Shown piece by piece: positions 45,731 to 54,421 of a stretch of 64,000 bases of DNA. The stretch spans positions 62,001 to 126,000 of the forward strand of contig NZ_FUWJ01000003.1 in assembly GCF_900167455.1 (NCBI RefSeq), read 5' to 3'. Below the pieces are notes generated by a model. It had not been told where the DNA came from. It ran no database searches and saw only the letters and a program-made list of their open reading frames with translations. A program made the position numbers and the translations under genes. Position 1 is the stretch's first letter, and every line of letters starts with the position of its first letter. The DNA is from Enhydrobacter aerosaccus. Lineage in GTDB: Bacteria > Pseudomonadota > Alphaproteobacteria > Reyranellales > Reyranellaceae.

Positions 45731-46249
45731 TCAGGCTGCGACCTTCGACGCGGCCTTGATGTTCGAGCGCTTGACGTGATCGAGGTTGGCGCCCTCGATG
45801 CGGATGAGCTTGGTCAGCGTGTCGCGCTTCGGTGAATGCACGACGCCGACATCGTAGAAGTGAGCGTCGCCCGGCCTCAGAACATAGCTCTTCTCCGGTT
45901 CGACCAGGGTCGGGTTGGTGCCGTCGCCCTTCTTGACGATGCGCCAGTCGGTCATCTCGGTATCGCCAACGGCAAGGCCATAGATCGCCCAGCTCGAGCC
46001 GTGGTCATGCGGTTCGCCATGCGCCGGCTTCTCATAGACATGACCACAGATGCAGAAGCCCAGCTCCGGATCCTCGTACAACACCTTGCGCGGCTTGCAC
46101 TGGTCGGCTGTCAGGTGCTTGGCGACGAAGTCGTGGTCCACCAGCGCCTTGGAGACGAGCTTGCACACGGCCTGCTTGCCGCCAAGGCCGGGATCCGACT
46201 TCAGGGCGTTGCGGATGTCGCTGCCCAACTGTTCCAGCGTATAGGTCAT
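45731..46249 (-). CDS. Cysteine-dioxygenase-like cupin
   Basis: A 172-residue single-domain cupin. The iron-binding motif G-E-P-H81-D-H83-G-S-S-W-A-I-Y-G and a later D-V-G-V-V-H-S-P match the thiol-dioxygenase (cysteine or 3-mercaptopropionate dioxygenase) group, which oxidises a thiol to its sulfinate with Fe(II) and oxygen. It is a little shorter than typical enzymes (about 190-200 residues), so it may be a divergent member. No signal peptide. It is a lone gene, convergent with ghrA. Confidence 0.7.
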   Translation of the reverse strand: MTYTLEQLGSDIRNALKSDPGLGGKQAVCKLVSKALVDHDFVAKHLTADQCKPRKVLYEDPELGFCICGHVYEKPAHGEPHDHGSSWAIYGLAVGDTEMTDWRIVKKGDGTNPTLVEPEKSYVLRPGDAHFYDVGVVHSPKRDTLTKLIRIEGANLDHVKRSNIKAASKVAA

Positions 46250-46328
46250 GTGATCCTCCAGTGACTGTTAATCGATCTTAGAATGCCCGGCCGCGGGCGA
46301 ACAATGTCGCTCATCGGCCGGAGCGGTC

Positions 46329-47708
46329 TCACTTCTTGGCAACCCGCTTCTCAATCGCAGCGAAAATCGCCCGCGCGGCCTGGGCTTCGCCGCCCTCGGG
46401 CCGGCCCGGCCGAGCAGTATTGTTCCAGGCCATCATGTCGAAATGCGCCCACGGGACGTCATCGGGCACGAATTCCTGCAGATAAAGCGCCGCCGTGATG
46501 GCGCCGCCAAAGGCCACGCCGGGCGCATTGTTGATGTCCGCGACCTTGCTGTCGAGCAGACGACGATAGCCCTTGAACAGAGGCAGTCGCCACATCGGAT
46601 CGGTGACGTCCTTGCCGGCCGCCACGAGCTGATCGGCCAGAGCATCGTCGTTGCAGAACAGCGCCGGCAGATCGGTGCCCAGCGCGACACGGGCGGCTCC
46701 GGTAAGGGTCGCGCAATCGATCATCATCGTGGGCTTCTCCGATGCGCCCTCGAACAAGGCATCGCACAGGATCAACCGGCCCTCGGCGTCGGTATTGCCG
46801 ATCTCGACGGAGATGCCCTTGCGGGTCGGGACGACGTCGAGTGGGCGGAAGGCATTGCCCGACACGCTGTTCTCGACCGCGGGGATCAGCAATCGCAGCC
46901 GCACGCGCAGCTTCAGCGCCATGATCATCGACGCCACCGCCAGCATGGTCGCCGCGCCGCCCATATCCTTCTTCATCATCAGCATTCCGGTCGATGGCTT
47001 GAGGTCGAGACCGCCCGAATCGAAGCACACGCCTTTGCCGACCAGCGTCACTTTCGGATCGCTGTCGCGTCCCCAGGTCATGTCGATCAGGCGCGGCGCG
47101 CGCGCGCTGGCACGGCCGACCGCGTGCACCATGGGATAGTTCTTCTTCAGAAGATCATCGCCGACGATGACCTTGACCTTCGCCTTGTGGGCCTGGGCGA
47201 GCTTTTGTGCGGCAGCCGCCAGCTCCGCCGGCCCCATGTCGGATGACGGAGTCGTGATCAGGTCGCGCGCCAGGCAAATAGCGTCGATGATGGCCGTGGC
47301 ACGCGCCTTGTCGGCCTTCTCCGGCCAGACGATCTTGGGACCGGGCTTGGCCTTCTTGCTGCGATAGCGCTCGAACCGCCAGGCGCCGAGGCCGATGGCA
47401 ATGGCGGCATCGGTCGGCGAGACGGGTGCCGTATCGGTCAGTTTCCAGCTTCCGGGCGGCAACTTGGTCGATAGCGCGCCGAAATCCCACAGCGTCGGCT
47501 CGGCCGAAAGCACCAGTACGGCTCCAGCCGCTTTTCCATCCCGTCCCGGCAGGACGGCAAAATCGCCAGCCGCCCCGGCAAGGCCCAGCGACTCGAGCCA
47601 TCCCTGGCACGACCCGTTCTGCTCCTTGAGCCAGTCCAGCCAGCGCGCCGGGGTCACAAACTGCACGGGCAACGAAGAAGAAGAGCGGTCGACGAAAGGC
47701 AACGACAT
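46329..47708 (-). CDS. Leucyl aminopeptidase family (M17) protein
   Basis: A 459-residue M17 metallo-aminopeptidase. The catalytic block runs VTLVGKGVCFDSGGLDLKPS, then MMKKDMGGAATMLA and the classic N-T-D-A-E-G-R-L. It releases N-terminal residues from peptides using two zinc or manganese ions, and it fits with the peptide importers nearby. The start is the ATG at 47706-47708, spaced correctly from GGTGAG; an ATG six bases earlier is too close to that site. A small GC hairpin (GCCCG..CGGGC near 46285) lies downstream. Confidence 0.93.
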   Translation of the reverse strand: MSLPFVDRSSSSLPVQFVTPARWLDWLKEQNGSCQGWLESLGLAGAAGDFAVLPGRDGKAAGAVLVLSAEPTLWDFGALSTKLPPGSWKLTDTAPVSPTDAAIAIGLGAWRFERYRSKKAKPGPKIVWPEKADKARATAIIDAICLARDLITTPSSDMGPAELAAAAQKLAQAHKAKVKVIVGDDLLKKNYPMVHAVGRASARAPRLIDMTWGRDSDPKVTLVGKGVCFDSGGLDLKPSTGMLMMKKDMGGAATMLAVASMIMALKLRVRLRLLIPAVENSVSGNAFRPLDVVPTRKGISVEIGNTDAEGRLILCDALFEGASEKPTMMIDCATLTGAARVALGTDLPALFCNDDALADQLVAAGKDVTDPMWRLPLFKGYRRLLDSKVADINNAPGVAFGGAITAALYLQEFVPDDVPWAHFDMMAWNNTARPGRPEGGEAQAARAIFAAIEKRVAKK

Positions 47709-47805
47709 AGCCATGCTCACCAAACTGTAGTGTAACGGCCAAGATTGCCGGTCAAACTCAGGGACTGGCAAGCGACCTGAGTAACGACGTGCGTAAGGAG
47801 GGGGT

Positions 47806-48474
47806 ATGGCCGACTTCACATTGGTGATCGGCAACAAGAACTACTCGTCTTGGTCGCTGCGCGGCTGGCTCATGGCCCGCATCGCAGGGATCGACTTCGA
47901 GGAGATCGTGGTGCCGCTCGACCTGCCCGAAACGCAGCCGACGATCCGCAAGTATTCGCCGGCGGGCCGCGTGCCGGTCCTGCTGCACCGCGGACTCGCG
48001 GTTTGGGATTCGCTGGCGATCGCCGAATATCTCAACGACCTGAAGCCCGAAGCCGGGCTCTGGCCGGCTGCGGTCGCTGCCCGCGCCCATGCGCGCTCGA
48101 TCTCGGCGGAAATGCATGCGGGCTTTCCCGAGCTTCGCAACAATATGCCGATGAACATTCGTGCCTCCTATCCCGGCACCGGCATGACGCCGGCCGTACG
48201 GACGGAAATCGAGCGCATCGCCAGCCTGTGGCGTGACTGCCGGAAGCGGTTCGCCGGCGCTGCCCAGAAGGACGAGGGCTTTCTGTTCGGCACCATCAGC
48301 GCCGCCGACGCGATGTATGCGCCGGTCGTAACGCGCCTGCGCACCTACGGTGTGAAACTTGACTCCGACGCCACGGCCTATTGCACCGCGGTCCTCGCCC
48401 ATCCGGCAATGAAGGCCTGGATCGATGCCGCCAAGCATGAACCGTGGCTGATCGCAAAATACGAACTGGCCTAG
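47806..48474 (+). CDS. Glutathione S-transferase family protein
   Basis: A 222-residue GST. The N-terminal thioredoxin-like domain reads LVIGNKNYSSWSLRGWLMAR, with the catalytic serine in S-S-W-S, followed by the cis-proline G-R-V-P-V-L and the glutathione-binding D-S-L-A-I-A-E-Y-L. The helical C-terminal domain fills the rest. It conjugates or isomerises electrophiles with glutathione. AAGGAGGG precedes the ATG at 47806. Divergent from the aminopeptidase gene. Confidence 0.92.
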   Translation: MADFTLVIGNKNYSSWSLRGWLMARIAGIDFEEIVVPLDLPETQPTIRKYSPAGRVPVLLHRGLAVWDSLAIAEYLNDLKPEAGLWPAAVAARAHARSISAEMHAGFPELRNNMPMNIRASYPGTGMTPAVRTEIERIASLWRDCRKRFAGAAQKDEGFLFGTISAADAMYAPVVTRLRTYGVKLDSDATAYCTAVLAHPAMKAWIDAAKHEPWLIAKYELA

Positions 48475-48610
48475 GACGCGTCTCGGTCAAGCGGCCGGAT
48501 ATGGCGCAAGCGCCGCGCCACCTGCGGCGCCGCGCCCGGAGGTACGGCGACCGCCGACGGTTGCCGATAGGCTGGTGACGCGCCACATCGCATCCTAGAA
48601 CGCCAGTGCC

Positions 48611-49528
48611 GTGACCCACGACGTCAGCCTTTCCGCGGATCGCTCCGAGCGCTTGTCGCCTCCGGCCCTTGCGCTGGCCGCGCTGTTGCACGTCGTGGTG
48701 GCCCTGGCACTGTGGTGGATGTCGGCCCACCGCCCACCAATTCCGCCACCGGAAGAAGAAGCGATCGAGATCACGCTCGAGCAGCCCAAGCCGAAACCGC
48801 CCGAGCCCCAGCCCGCTCCTCCCAAGCCACCGAAGCCGACCGAAGTTCCGCCGGAGGGGCTTCGTCCCCCCGCGGCCATTACAGCCGACAAGGCGACGCA
48901 GGTCCCACCGACATCCAACCATCCGACACCCGGTCGACCGACACCGGTGCTTCCGCCACAGCCTGAACAGTCCGTGCCCACTCCGCCGGCGGCTCCGACT
49001 CCTCCGGCCGTGACCGCCTATACAACGCCCACGCCGACCGTCCCGCCGCCGAAGCCGGAAGCGCACGCGGTACCGGTCCCGCCGCCGACGCCAGCGCCGA
49101 AGCCGGCGCCGCGGCAGCCGTCGCGTCCCGAGTGGCGTCCCTCGCCGCTCACGTCGGCGCCGGAACGACGCGCACCCCCCATGGCGCATGCCGAACCACC
49201 AACCAGCTCGCCGTTCGTCAATCCAGCGGACGTCTATAACCGTGCCCGCGTTTCCGACAATTACCTGTGGCAGGTCGCAAACAAGCTGACGGGCTATCGT
49301 TACTACGCCCGCGCCGACATCACGGAGGCGATGACGGTGATCCGGATCGTGATCGCGCGCGACGGACGGTTGCTCGACGCCCGGATCGCGCAGTCGAGCG
49401 GCTTCCCGGTTCTGGACAATGGCGTGCTGGCAGGCGTGCGCGCCGGTTCGCCCTACGCGCCCCTGCCGCCGAGTATCAAAGGGGAAAGTGCGGCCTTCGA
49501 CCTGCCGCTCGTCTCCGTCAATCGTTAG
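48611..49528 (+). CDS. TonB-family energy transducer
   Basis: A 305-residue TonB-type protein: one N-terminal membrane helix (LALAALLHVVVALALWWMS, residues 20-38), a long Pro/Lys/Glu-rich periplasm-spanning stretch (about 45-190), and a C-terminal TonB domain (YYARADITEAMTVIRIVIARDG). It would pass proton-motive force to outer-membrane receptors. No exbB/exbD genes are adjacent. Start is a GTG at 48611. It ends 15 bp from the convergent sulfatase gene. Confidence 0.88.
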   Translation: MTHDVSLSADRSERLSPPALALAALLHVVVALALWWMSAHRPPIPPPEEEAIEITLEQPKPKPPEPQPAPPKPPKPTEVPPEGLRPPAAITADKATQVPPTSNHPTPGRPTPVLPPQPEQSVPTPPAAPTPPAVTAYTTPTPTVPPPKPEAHAVPVPPPTPAPKPAPRQPSRPEWRPSPLTSAPERRAPPMAHAEPPTSSPFVNPADVYNRARVSDNYLWQVANKLTGYRYYARADITEAMTVIRIVIARDGRLLDARIAQSSGFPVLDNGVLAGVRAGSPYAPLPPSIKGESAAFDLPLVSVNR

Positions 49529-49543
49529 CGCGCGGGACGAGCA

Positions 49544-51109
49544 TCACCACACGCCGAAGAAGATGCCGTGCTTCTTGTGCGTGGCGGTACGCGCCTCGAC
49601 ATAGGCATCGTCGACGGTAACCCGCGTCTTACGGCCCTTGAGCCATGCCGAAAGCCGGCCTTCCATCTCGCGGCGAACATGGGCGTAGACATCGTTGCCG
49701 CCAAGATCGCGTTGCTCCCGCGGATCGGCGGCGAGATCGAACAGCATCGGCCGGAAATCCTGCCACCACACATACTTCCACCGGTCGGTGCGGACCATCA
49801 TGGCCCGACACTCCCGCGGCTTCCGTCCGAGGATGAGACGCGCCTCGCGGAAGGAATAGTCCAGCTCGGCGAACACGGCCTCGCGCCACGTCTCCGAGTC
49901 ACCGCCGCGCAGCAGCGGCAACAGCGACCGCCCCTCGACCAGATGCTCATTGGCCGGCAAGCCGAGGGCGGCGAGCGTCGTCGGCACCACATCGATCGCT
50001 TCGACGAAGCGGGTGTCGACCGAGCCGCGGGTCGCATCGGCCGCCGGATCGGGATCGTAGACGATGAACGGCACGCGTAGCGCTTCCTCGTAGAACATCT
50101 CCTTCTCGCCGAGCCAGTGGTCGCCGAGGAAGTCGCCATGATCGGAGGTGAAGAAGATCAGCGTATCGTCCAGACGACCGAGCCTCTCGAGATGAGCAAA
50201 CAGCCGGCCGAGCCAATCGTCGATCTGCCGGATCAAGCCCATGTAGGTCGGACGCACCGTGTCGGAAGCGTCCGGCCGGCTGAAGGACACCGACTCCTCC
50301 TGCCGCCGATAGGCGGCGAGCACGGGATGCTGATCGGCAAGCTCGGCTTCGCTGCGGTTGAGCGGTAGGCAATCCTTCGCCGTGTACATCGCGTGATAGG
50401 GTGCGGGTGCCATGTAGGGCCAATGCGGCTTTACGTAGCTGAGATGAAGGAACCACGGCTTGTCGCCCATCTGATCGATGAAGCGCATCGCCTCGCGCGT
50501 CATGTAGGCCGTCTCGGAATGCTCCTCGGCAACCCGCGCCGGCAGCCTGGCATGCCGCATCTGCCAGCCCGACAACTTCTCGCCGTTCGGCCCGTCGGCA
50601 GCGATCACATAATCGCTCCAGGGATCGTTCGACGTGTAGCCATGCTCGGCGAGATAGGCGGCATAGCCACTCTCGCTGCCCGGTGGGGAATGGCCGTCGT
50701 AACGATCCAGCTCCTCGAAACGGCCGGCGCGCATCAATGCCGCGAGAGCAGAGCCTCCCTCGATGCCGAAGCGCTCGAGACCTTCGGCATCCGGCAGCAC
50801 GTGCGTCTTGCCGGCCAGCGCCACGCGAATGCCCGCCGGCTGCAGGTAGTCGCCGATCGTCTTTTCGCGCAGGGACAGCGGCACACGATTCCAGGTGGCG
50901 CCGTGACTGAAGACATAGCGGCCCGTGTAATAGGACATGCGGGAAGGACCGCAGACGCCGGACTGCACATAGGCACGCGGGAACCGGACGCCTTTTTTCG
51001 CCAGCGCATCGATCGCCGGCGTCTGCAGATGCGGATGCCCGGCACAGGACAGATGATCGGCACGCAGCTGATCGCACATGATGAACAGAACGTTGCGGAC
51101 CTTGCCCAC
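49544..51109 (-). CDS. Type I sulfatase-family hydrolase (formylglycine type)
   Basis: A 521-residue sulfatase/phosphonate-monoester-hydrolase-superfamily enzyme. The formylglycine motif C53-G-P-S-R-M-S-Y-Y-T-G-R is intact, and metal ligands occur in the N-terminal MCDQLRADHLS block and in FFTSDHGDFLGDHWLGEKE near residue 300. It hydrolyses a sulfate or phosphate/phosphonate ester; the exact substrate is not evident. No signal peptide, so it acts in the cytoplasm. The start is a GTG at 51107-51109, with AGGAGG nine bases upstream; the frame is open further upstream but lacks family similarity. Confidence 0.9.
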   Translation of the reverse strand: MGKVRNVLFIMCDQLRADHLSCAGHPHLQTPAIDALAKKGVRFPRAYVQSGVCGPSRMSYYTGRYVFSHGATWNRVPLSLREKTIGDYLQPAGIRVALAGKTHVLPDAEGLERFGIEGGSALAALMRAGRFEELDRYDGHSPPGSESGYAAYLAEHGYTSNDPWSDYVIAADGPNGEKLSGWQMRHARLPARVAEEHSETAYMTREAMRFIDQMGDKPWFLHLSYVKPHWPYMAPAPYHAMYTAKDCLPLNRSEAELADQHPVLAAYRRQEESVSFSRPDASDTVRPTYMGLIRQIDDWLGRLFAHLERLGRLDDTLIFFTSDHGDFLGDHWLGEKEMFYEEALRVPFIVYDPDPAADATRGSVDTRFVEAIDVVPTTLAALGLPANEHLVEGRSLLPLLRGGDSETWREAVFAELDYSFREARLILGRKPRECRAMMVRTDRWKYVWWQDFRPMLFDLAADPREQRDLGGNDVYAHVRREMEGRLSAWLKGRKTRVTVDDAYVEARTATHKKHGIFFGVW

Positions 51110-51150
51110 GCCGGCTTCCCTCCTCTGACACGCGTTCCTATCTAAGCCGC

Positions 51151-51726
51151 ATGAACGACGACACGTCCATCCGCGAGATCCTGGATTTCTGGTTCCTGCC
51201 GCTGGCCGACCCAGGGCATGGCCGGCAGCGCGAGATCTGGTGGAAGAGCACGCCGGCATTCGATGCCGAGATCAGGACACGATTTGCCGCCCTTCTCGAG
51301 CGTGCGATCGGCGGTGCGCTCGATCATTGGATGCAGTCGCCCGACGGCACGTTGGCTCTGATCGTTCTCTGCGATCAATTCTCCCGCAACATGTATCGTG
51401 GCGCGCCTCGCGCCTTCAGCGGCGATGCCAAGGCATTGCAAGCAGCGCGTGTCGCCCTCGCGCGCTTCTATCCCGCGATCTTTCCGGCGGATATGCGCGG
51501 CTTCTTCTATATGCCGTTCCAGCATAGCGAGGCGCTGGCGGACCAAGAATTGTGCTGCGCGCTTTTCTCGGCGCTGGGCGGCGCGGAGAACGTCAAATTC
51601 GCCTTCGGCCATCGCGACATCATCGCCCGGTTCGGGCGCTTTCCGCATCGCAACGACGTGCTGGCCCGGCCATGCAGCCCGGAGGAACTCGACTATCTCA
51701 AGTCGGCCGATCGCTTCGGGCAATGA
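51151..51726 (+). CDS. DUF924 family protein
   Basis: A 191-residue DUF924 protein, recognised by [33 protein letters not shown] and [11 protein letters not shown]. It is all-helical in the family and of unknown function. It diverges from the sulfatase gene 41 bp away, and its last 29 bp overlap the convergent macro-domain gene. Confidence 0.88.
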   Translation: MNDDTSIREILDFWFLPLADPGHGRQREIWWKSTPAFDAEIRTRFAALLERAIGGALDHWMQSPDGTLALIVLCDQFSRNMYRGAPRAFSGDAKALQAARVALARFYPAIFPADMRGFFYMPFQHSEALADQELCCALFSALGGAENVKFAFGHRDIIARFGRFPHRNDVLARPCSPEELDYLKSADRFGQ

Positions 51727-52207
51727 CGGCGCGATAGAGATCGGCCGTCCCCCGGTCGAAGCAGCAGAAGATGATGTGGTCGAGGTAGGCTTGCGCCTTC
51801 ACCACGCGCACTGCGATTTCGGTGGCGGGCTCCTTCGGATAGCCGAAGATGCCGGTCGAGATGGCCGGAAAGGCGATGCTCTTGAGGCCATGCTGCTCGG
51901 CCAGCGTCAGGCAACGGCTGTAGCAGCTCGCCAGCAACTCGGGTTCCTGGTTGCCGCCGCCGCGCCAGACCGGTCCGACAGTATGGATGACGTGACGCGC
52001 CTTGAGGCGATAGCCCTTGGTGATCTTGGCATCGCCGGTGTCGCAGCCATGCAGCAAGCGACACTCGGCGCGCAATTCAGGGCCGGCGGCGCGATGGATC
52101 GCGCCATCGACGCCGCCGCCACCCAGCAGGCTTTGGTTCGCAGCATTGACGATCGCATCGACGTCCAGCTGCGTGATATCGCCCTCGACGACCTCGAGGA
52201 GCGCCAT
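51698..52207 (-). CDS. Macro-domain protein (O-acetyl-ADP-ribose deacetylase, YmdB type)
   Basis: A 169-residue macro domain. The ADP-ribose-binding signature is [20 protein letters not shown] followed by AIHRAAG near residues 16-42, with [14 protein letters not shown] near residue 115. It removes acetyl or ADP-ribose groups from O-acetyl-ADP-ribose or proteins. It starts 4 bp after the DUF882 gene stop, so they share a transcript. Its 3' end runs 29 bp into the convergent DUF924 gene. Confidence 0.92.
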   Translation of the reverse strand: MALLEVVEGDITQLDVDAIVNAANQSLLGGGGVDGAIHRAAGPELRAECRLLHGCDTGDAKITKGYRLKARHVIHTVGPVWRGGGNQEPELLASCYSRCLTLAEQHGLKSIAFPAISTGIFGYPKEPATEIAVRVVKAQAYLDHIIFCCFDRGTADLYRAVIARSDRPT

Positions 52208-52211
52208 GATG

Positions 52212-52967
52212 TTACCAGTAGCGAATCGGCCCGGTATCGAGATGAACGAAACCGGAGCGGGGATAGAAGCCGACGCCGCCCATCTGGAGGGATCGCGCAG
52301 CCTGACGGATCTTGTAGACGGGCACGCCCGGGAAGCGGATATCCATGGCGTTGCCGTTCATATGCTGACTGTCGCGCGCCACGCCGCGGCTGACACTGGC
52401 CAGCCAGGCATTGGTCTCAGGCGAGCGATAGGCCGACAGCACTTCGACGGTGCCGTGATAGTCGCAGAGCTGCATGGTCTGCCACAGCACGTCGAGCACC
52501 AGCGGATCCATCTCGGTCTGCTCGCCCGTCTTCACATCACGCAGGAAGTGATTGAGCTGATCGAGAGCATCGCGGCGGTAGCTGCCGTCCGACCAGTAGG
52601 TCACGCTGATCGTCTCGCCCGAATTGACGTTCACCATGCTCAGTGAACGGGGGCTCGTGGTGTCGAGTTGCGGCGGCTCGATGGGCGCCGAGGGCGCGAA
52701 CCCGCCGTAGCGGGAGCCGCGAAGGCTTTGAGGGGTTGTCGGCTGACGCACCGGCGCCGGCTTGCGGACGACGCTTTGGACGGCAGCAACTTTGTGCACG
52801 GCATGCGAAGCCGACTTGGCCGCCGCCGTCGTTGTCTTGTGGGTCGTCGTGGCCGAGGAGGCGCCACGAACGATTTTTGTTTCAGAGACCCCCGTCGCGG
52901 TGGTTTGCGCGAAGGCCGTGCCGGCAACTGCCAGGGTGATAGCTGCACTTAACAGGATACGACGCAT
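52212..52967 (-). CDS. Exported DUF882/YcbK-like putative peptidase (M15 fold)
   Basis: A 251-residue protein with a signal peptide ([21 protein letters not shown]) and an Ala/Thr/Lys-rich linker to about residue 90. The C-terminal DUF882 domain is related to zinc D-Ala-D-Ala carboxypeptidases. Zinc-type residues appear in [12 protein letters not shown] and in the terminal F-V-H-L-D-T-G. It probably trims or binds peptidoglycan in the periplasm. It heads a two-gene unit with the macro-domain gene. Confidence 0.88.
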   Translation of the reverse strand: MRRILLSAAITLAVAGTAFAQTTATGVSETKIVRGASSATTTHKTTTAAAKSASHAVHKVAAVQSVVRKPAPVRQPTTPQSLRGSRYGGFAPSAPIEPPQLDTTSPRSLSMVNVNSGETISVTYWSDGSYRRDALDQLNHFLRDVKTGEQTEMDPLVLDVLWQTMQLCDYHGTVEVLSAYRSPETNAWLASVSRGVARDSQHMNGNAMDIRFPGVPVYKIRQAARSLQMGGVGFYPRSGFVHLDTGPIRYW

Positions 52968-53014
52968 CCTCGCCCCGAGTTTGTTGCATTTTTGCCACAG
53001 GTGTTTCGCTTGTA

Positions 53015-54421
53015 TCAGAGGCCAACTCGGGACTCAAACCGAATTTCTTTGTCGCGACTGAGGGCTAGACCGACAACTTCACCTAGCACGCACAGCGTCG
53101 GACCGTGCAGTCTGGCGCCCACCGCCTGCTGCTCAATTGTGGCCAAAGTGCCCACAATCCGCCGCTCCTGCTCGGTGGTGCCGCTCTCGATGAGCGCCAC
53201 GGGTGTCGCCGGCGAGAGACCATGCCGCACGAGCTGGCGAGCAACCAGCGGCAGCGTCTCGATCCCCATGTAGACGACGACGGTCTGGCGCGGCCGCGCC
53301 AGCATCGGCCAGTCGAGCGCGATGTCGCCATCCTTCAAGTGAGCCGTCACGAAGACGCAGGCCGGAGCATAGAGGCGATGGGTGAGCGGGATGCCGGCGC
53401 TGGCGGCGCAGCCCAAGGCGGCCGTAATGCCCGGCACAACTTCGACCGTGACACCGGCACGCGCCAACGCCTCGATCTCCTCTCCGCCGCGGCCAAAGAC
53501 CAGAGGATCTCCGCCCTTCAGACGCACCACGTTCTTGCCGGCATGCGCGAGCGCCACCAACCGTCGGTTGATCTCGGCCTGCTGAAGCGACGGCAATGCA
53601 CCGCGTTTGCCGACATAAACACGTTCGGCATCCCGGCGCGCCAAAGCGAGCACCTGGGGCGAGACGAGTTGGTCGTAGACGACGACATCGGCGCCCTGCA
53701 GCAGGCGATGCGCCTTCAGCGTCAGCAAGTCGGGATCGCCGGGGCCCGCCCCAACCAGATGGACCATGCCGACCGGCGAGCTTTCGCCGCGCGCACCATC
53801 CAGCAGGCGGATGAGCTCCCGTCGCGCGGAGATCTCGTCGCCCGCCAGCGCTAAGGCTGCCACTCGGCCTTCGAAAACGCGATCCCAGAAACGGCGGCGG
53901 GATCGCGGCTCTCGTAAGGTGCGCCGCACCTGTTCGCGGAAGATATCGGCAAACAACGCGACACGGCCCAGGGCCGCCGGCAAGGCACGCTCGATCTCGG
54001 CTCGCACCTTGCGAGCGAGCGCAGGCGCCGCCCCTCCGGTGGAGATCGCGACCGTTACCGGGCCGCGATCGACAATCGCCGGCATGATGAAGCTCGACAG
54101 TGCGGGACCATCGACGACATTGACCGGGATGCCGCGCGATTGGGCCGATTGCGACACCCGTGCCTGCAGGCTCTCGTCCTCGGTGGCGACGATGACCAGG
54201 CTGACGCCCAGGAGTTCGTCATCGCTGAAGCAGCTGCCGGCCCAGGTGACGCGCGTATCGGTGATGAGCTGCGCGACTTCACCGGTAACCGTGTCGGCGA
54301 TCAGCGAGACCTGTGCGCCAGCGGAAAGCAGCAGCTCGATCTTGCGCGCGGCCTGATCGGTGCCGCCGACGACCAGGGCGCGACGATCCCGCAACGACAG
54401 GAAAAGAGGAAAGGTCTGCAT
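53015..54421 (-). CDS. cysG: Siroheme synthase CysG
   Basis: A 468-residue fused enzyme making siroheme, the prosthetic group of NirA. The N-terminal part is precorrin-2 dehydrogenase/ferrochelatase (LSLRDRRALVVGGTDQAARK). The C-terminal part is SUMT, the uroporphyrinogen-III methyltransferase (VHLVGAGPGDPDLLTLKA, then V-R-L-K-G-G-D-P-L-V-F-G-R-G-G-E-E). Its ATG overlaps the nasA stop (TGATG at 54419-54423). Being the last gene of the nitrate operon, it matches cofactor supply to nitrite-reductase demand. Confidence 0.93.
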   Translation of the reverse strand: MQTFPLFLSLRDRRALVVGGTDQAARKIELLLSAGAQVSLIADTVTGEVAQLITDTRVTWAGSCFSDDELLGVSLVIVATEDESLQARVSQSAQSRGIPVNVVDGPALSSFIMPAIVDRGPVTVAISTGGAAPALARKVRAEIERALPAALGRVALFADIFREQVRRTLREPRSRRRFWDRVFEGRVAALALAGDEISARRELIRLLDGARGESSPVGMVHLVGAGPGDPDLLTLKAHRLLQGADVVVYDQLVSPQVLALARRDAERVYVGKRGALPSLQQAEINRRLVALAHAGKNVVRLKGGDPLVFGRGGEEIEALARAGVTVEVVPGITAALGCAASAGIPLTHRLYAPACVFVTAHLKDGDIALDWPMLARPRQTVVVYMGIETLPLVARQLVRHGLSPATPVALIESGTTEQERRIVGTLATIEQQAVGARLHGPTLCVLGEVVGLALSRDKEIRFESRVGL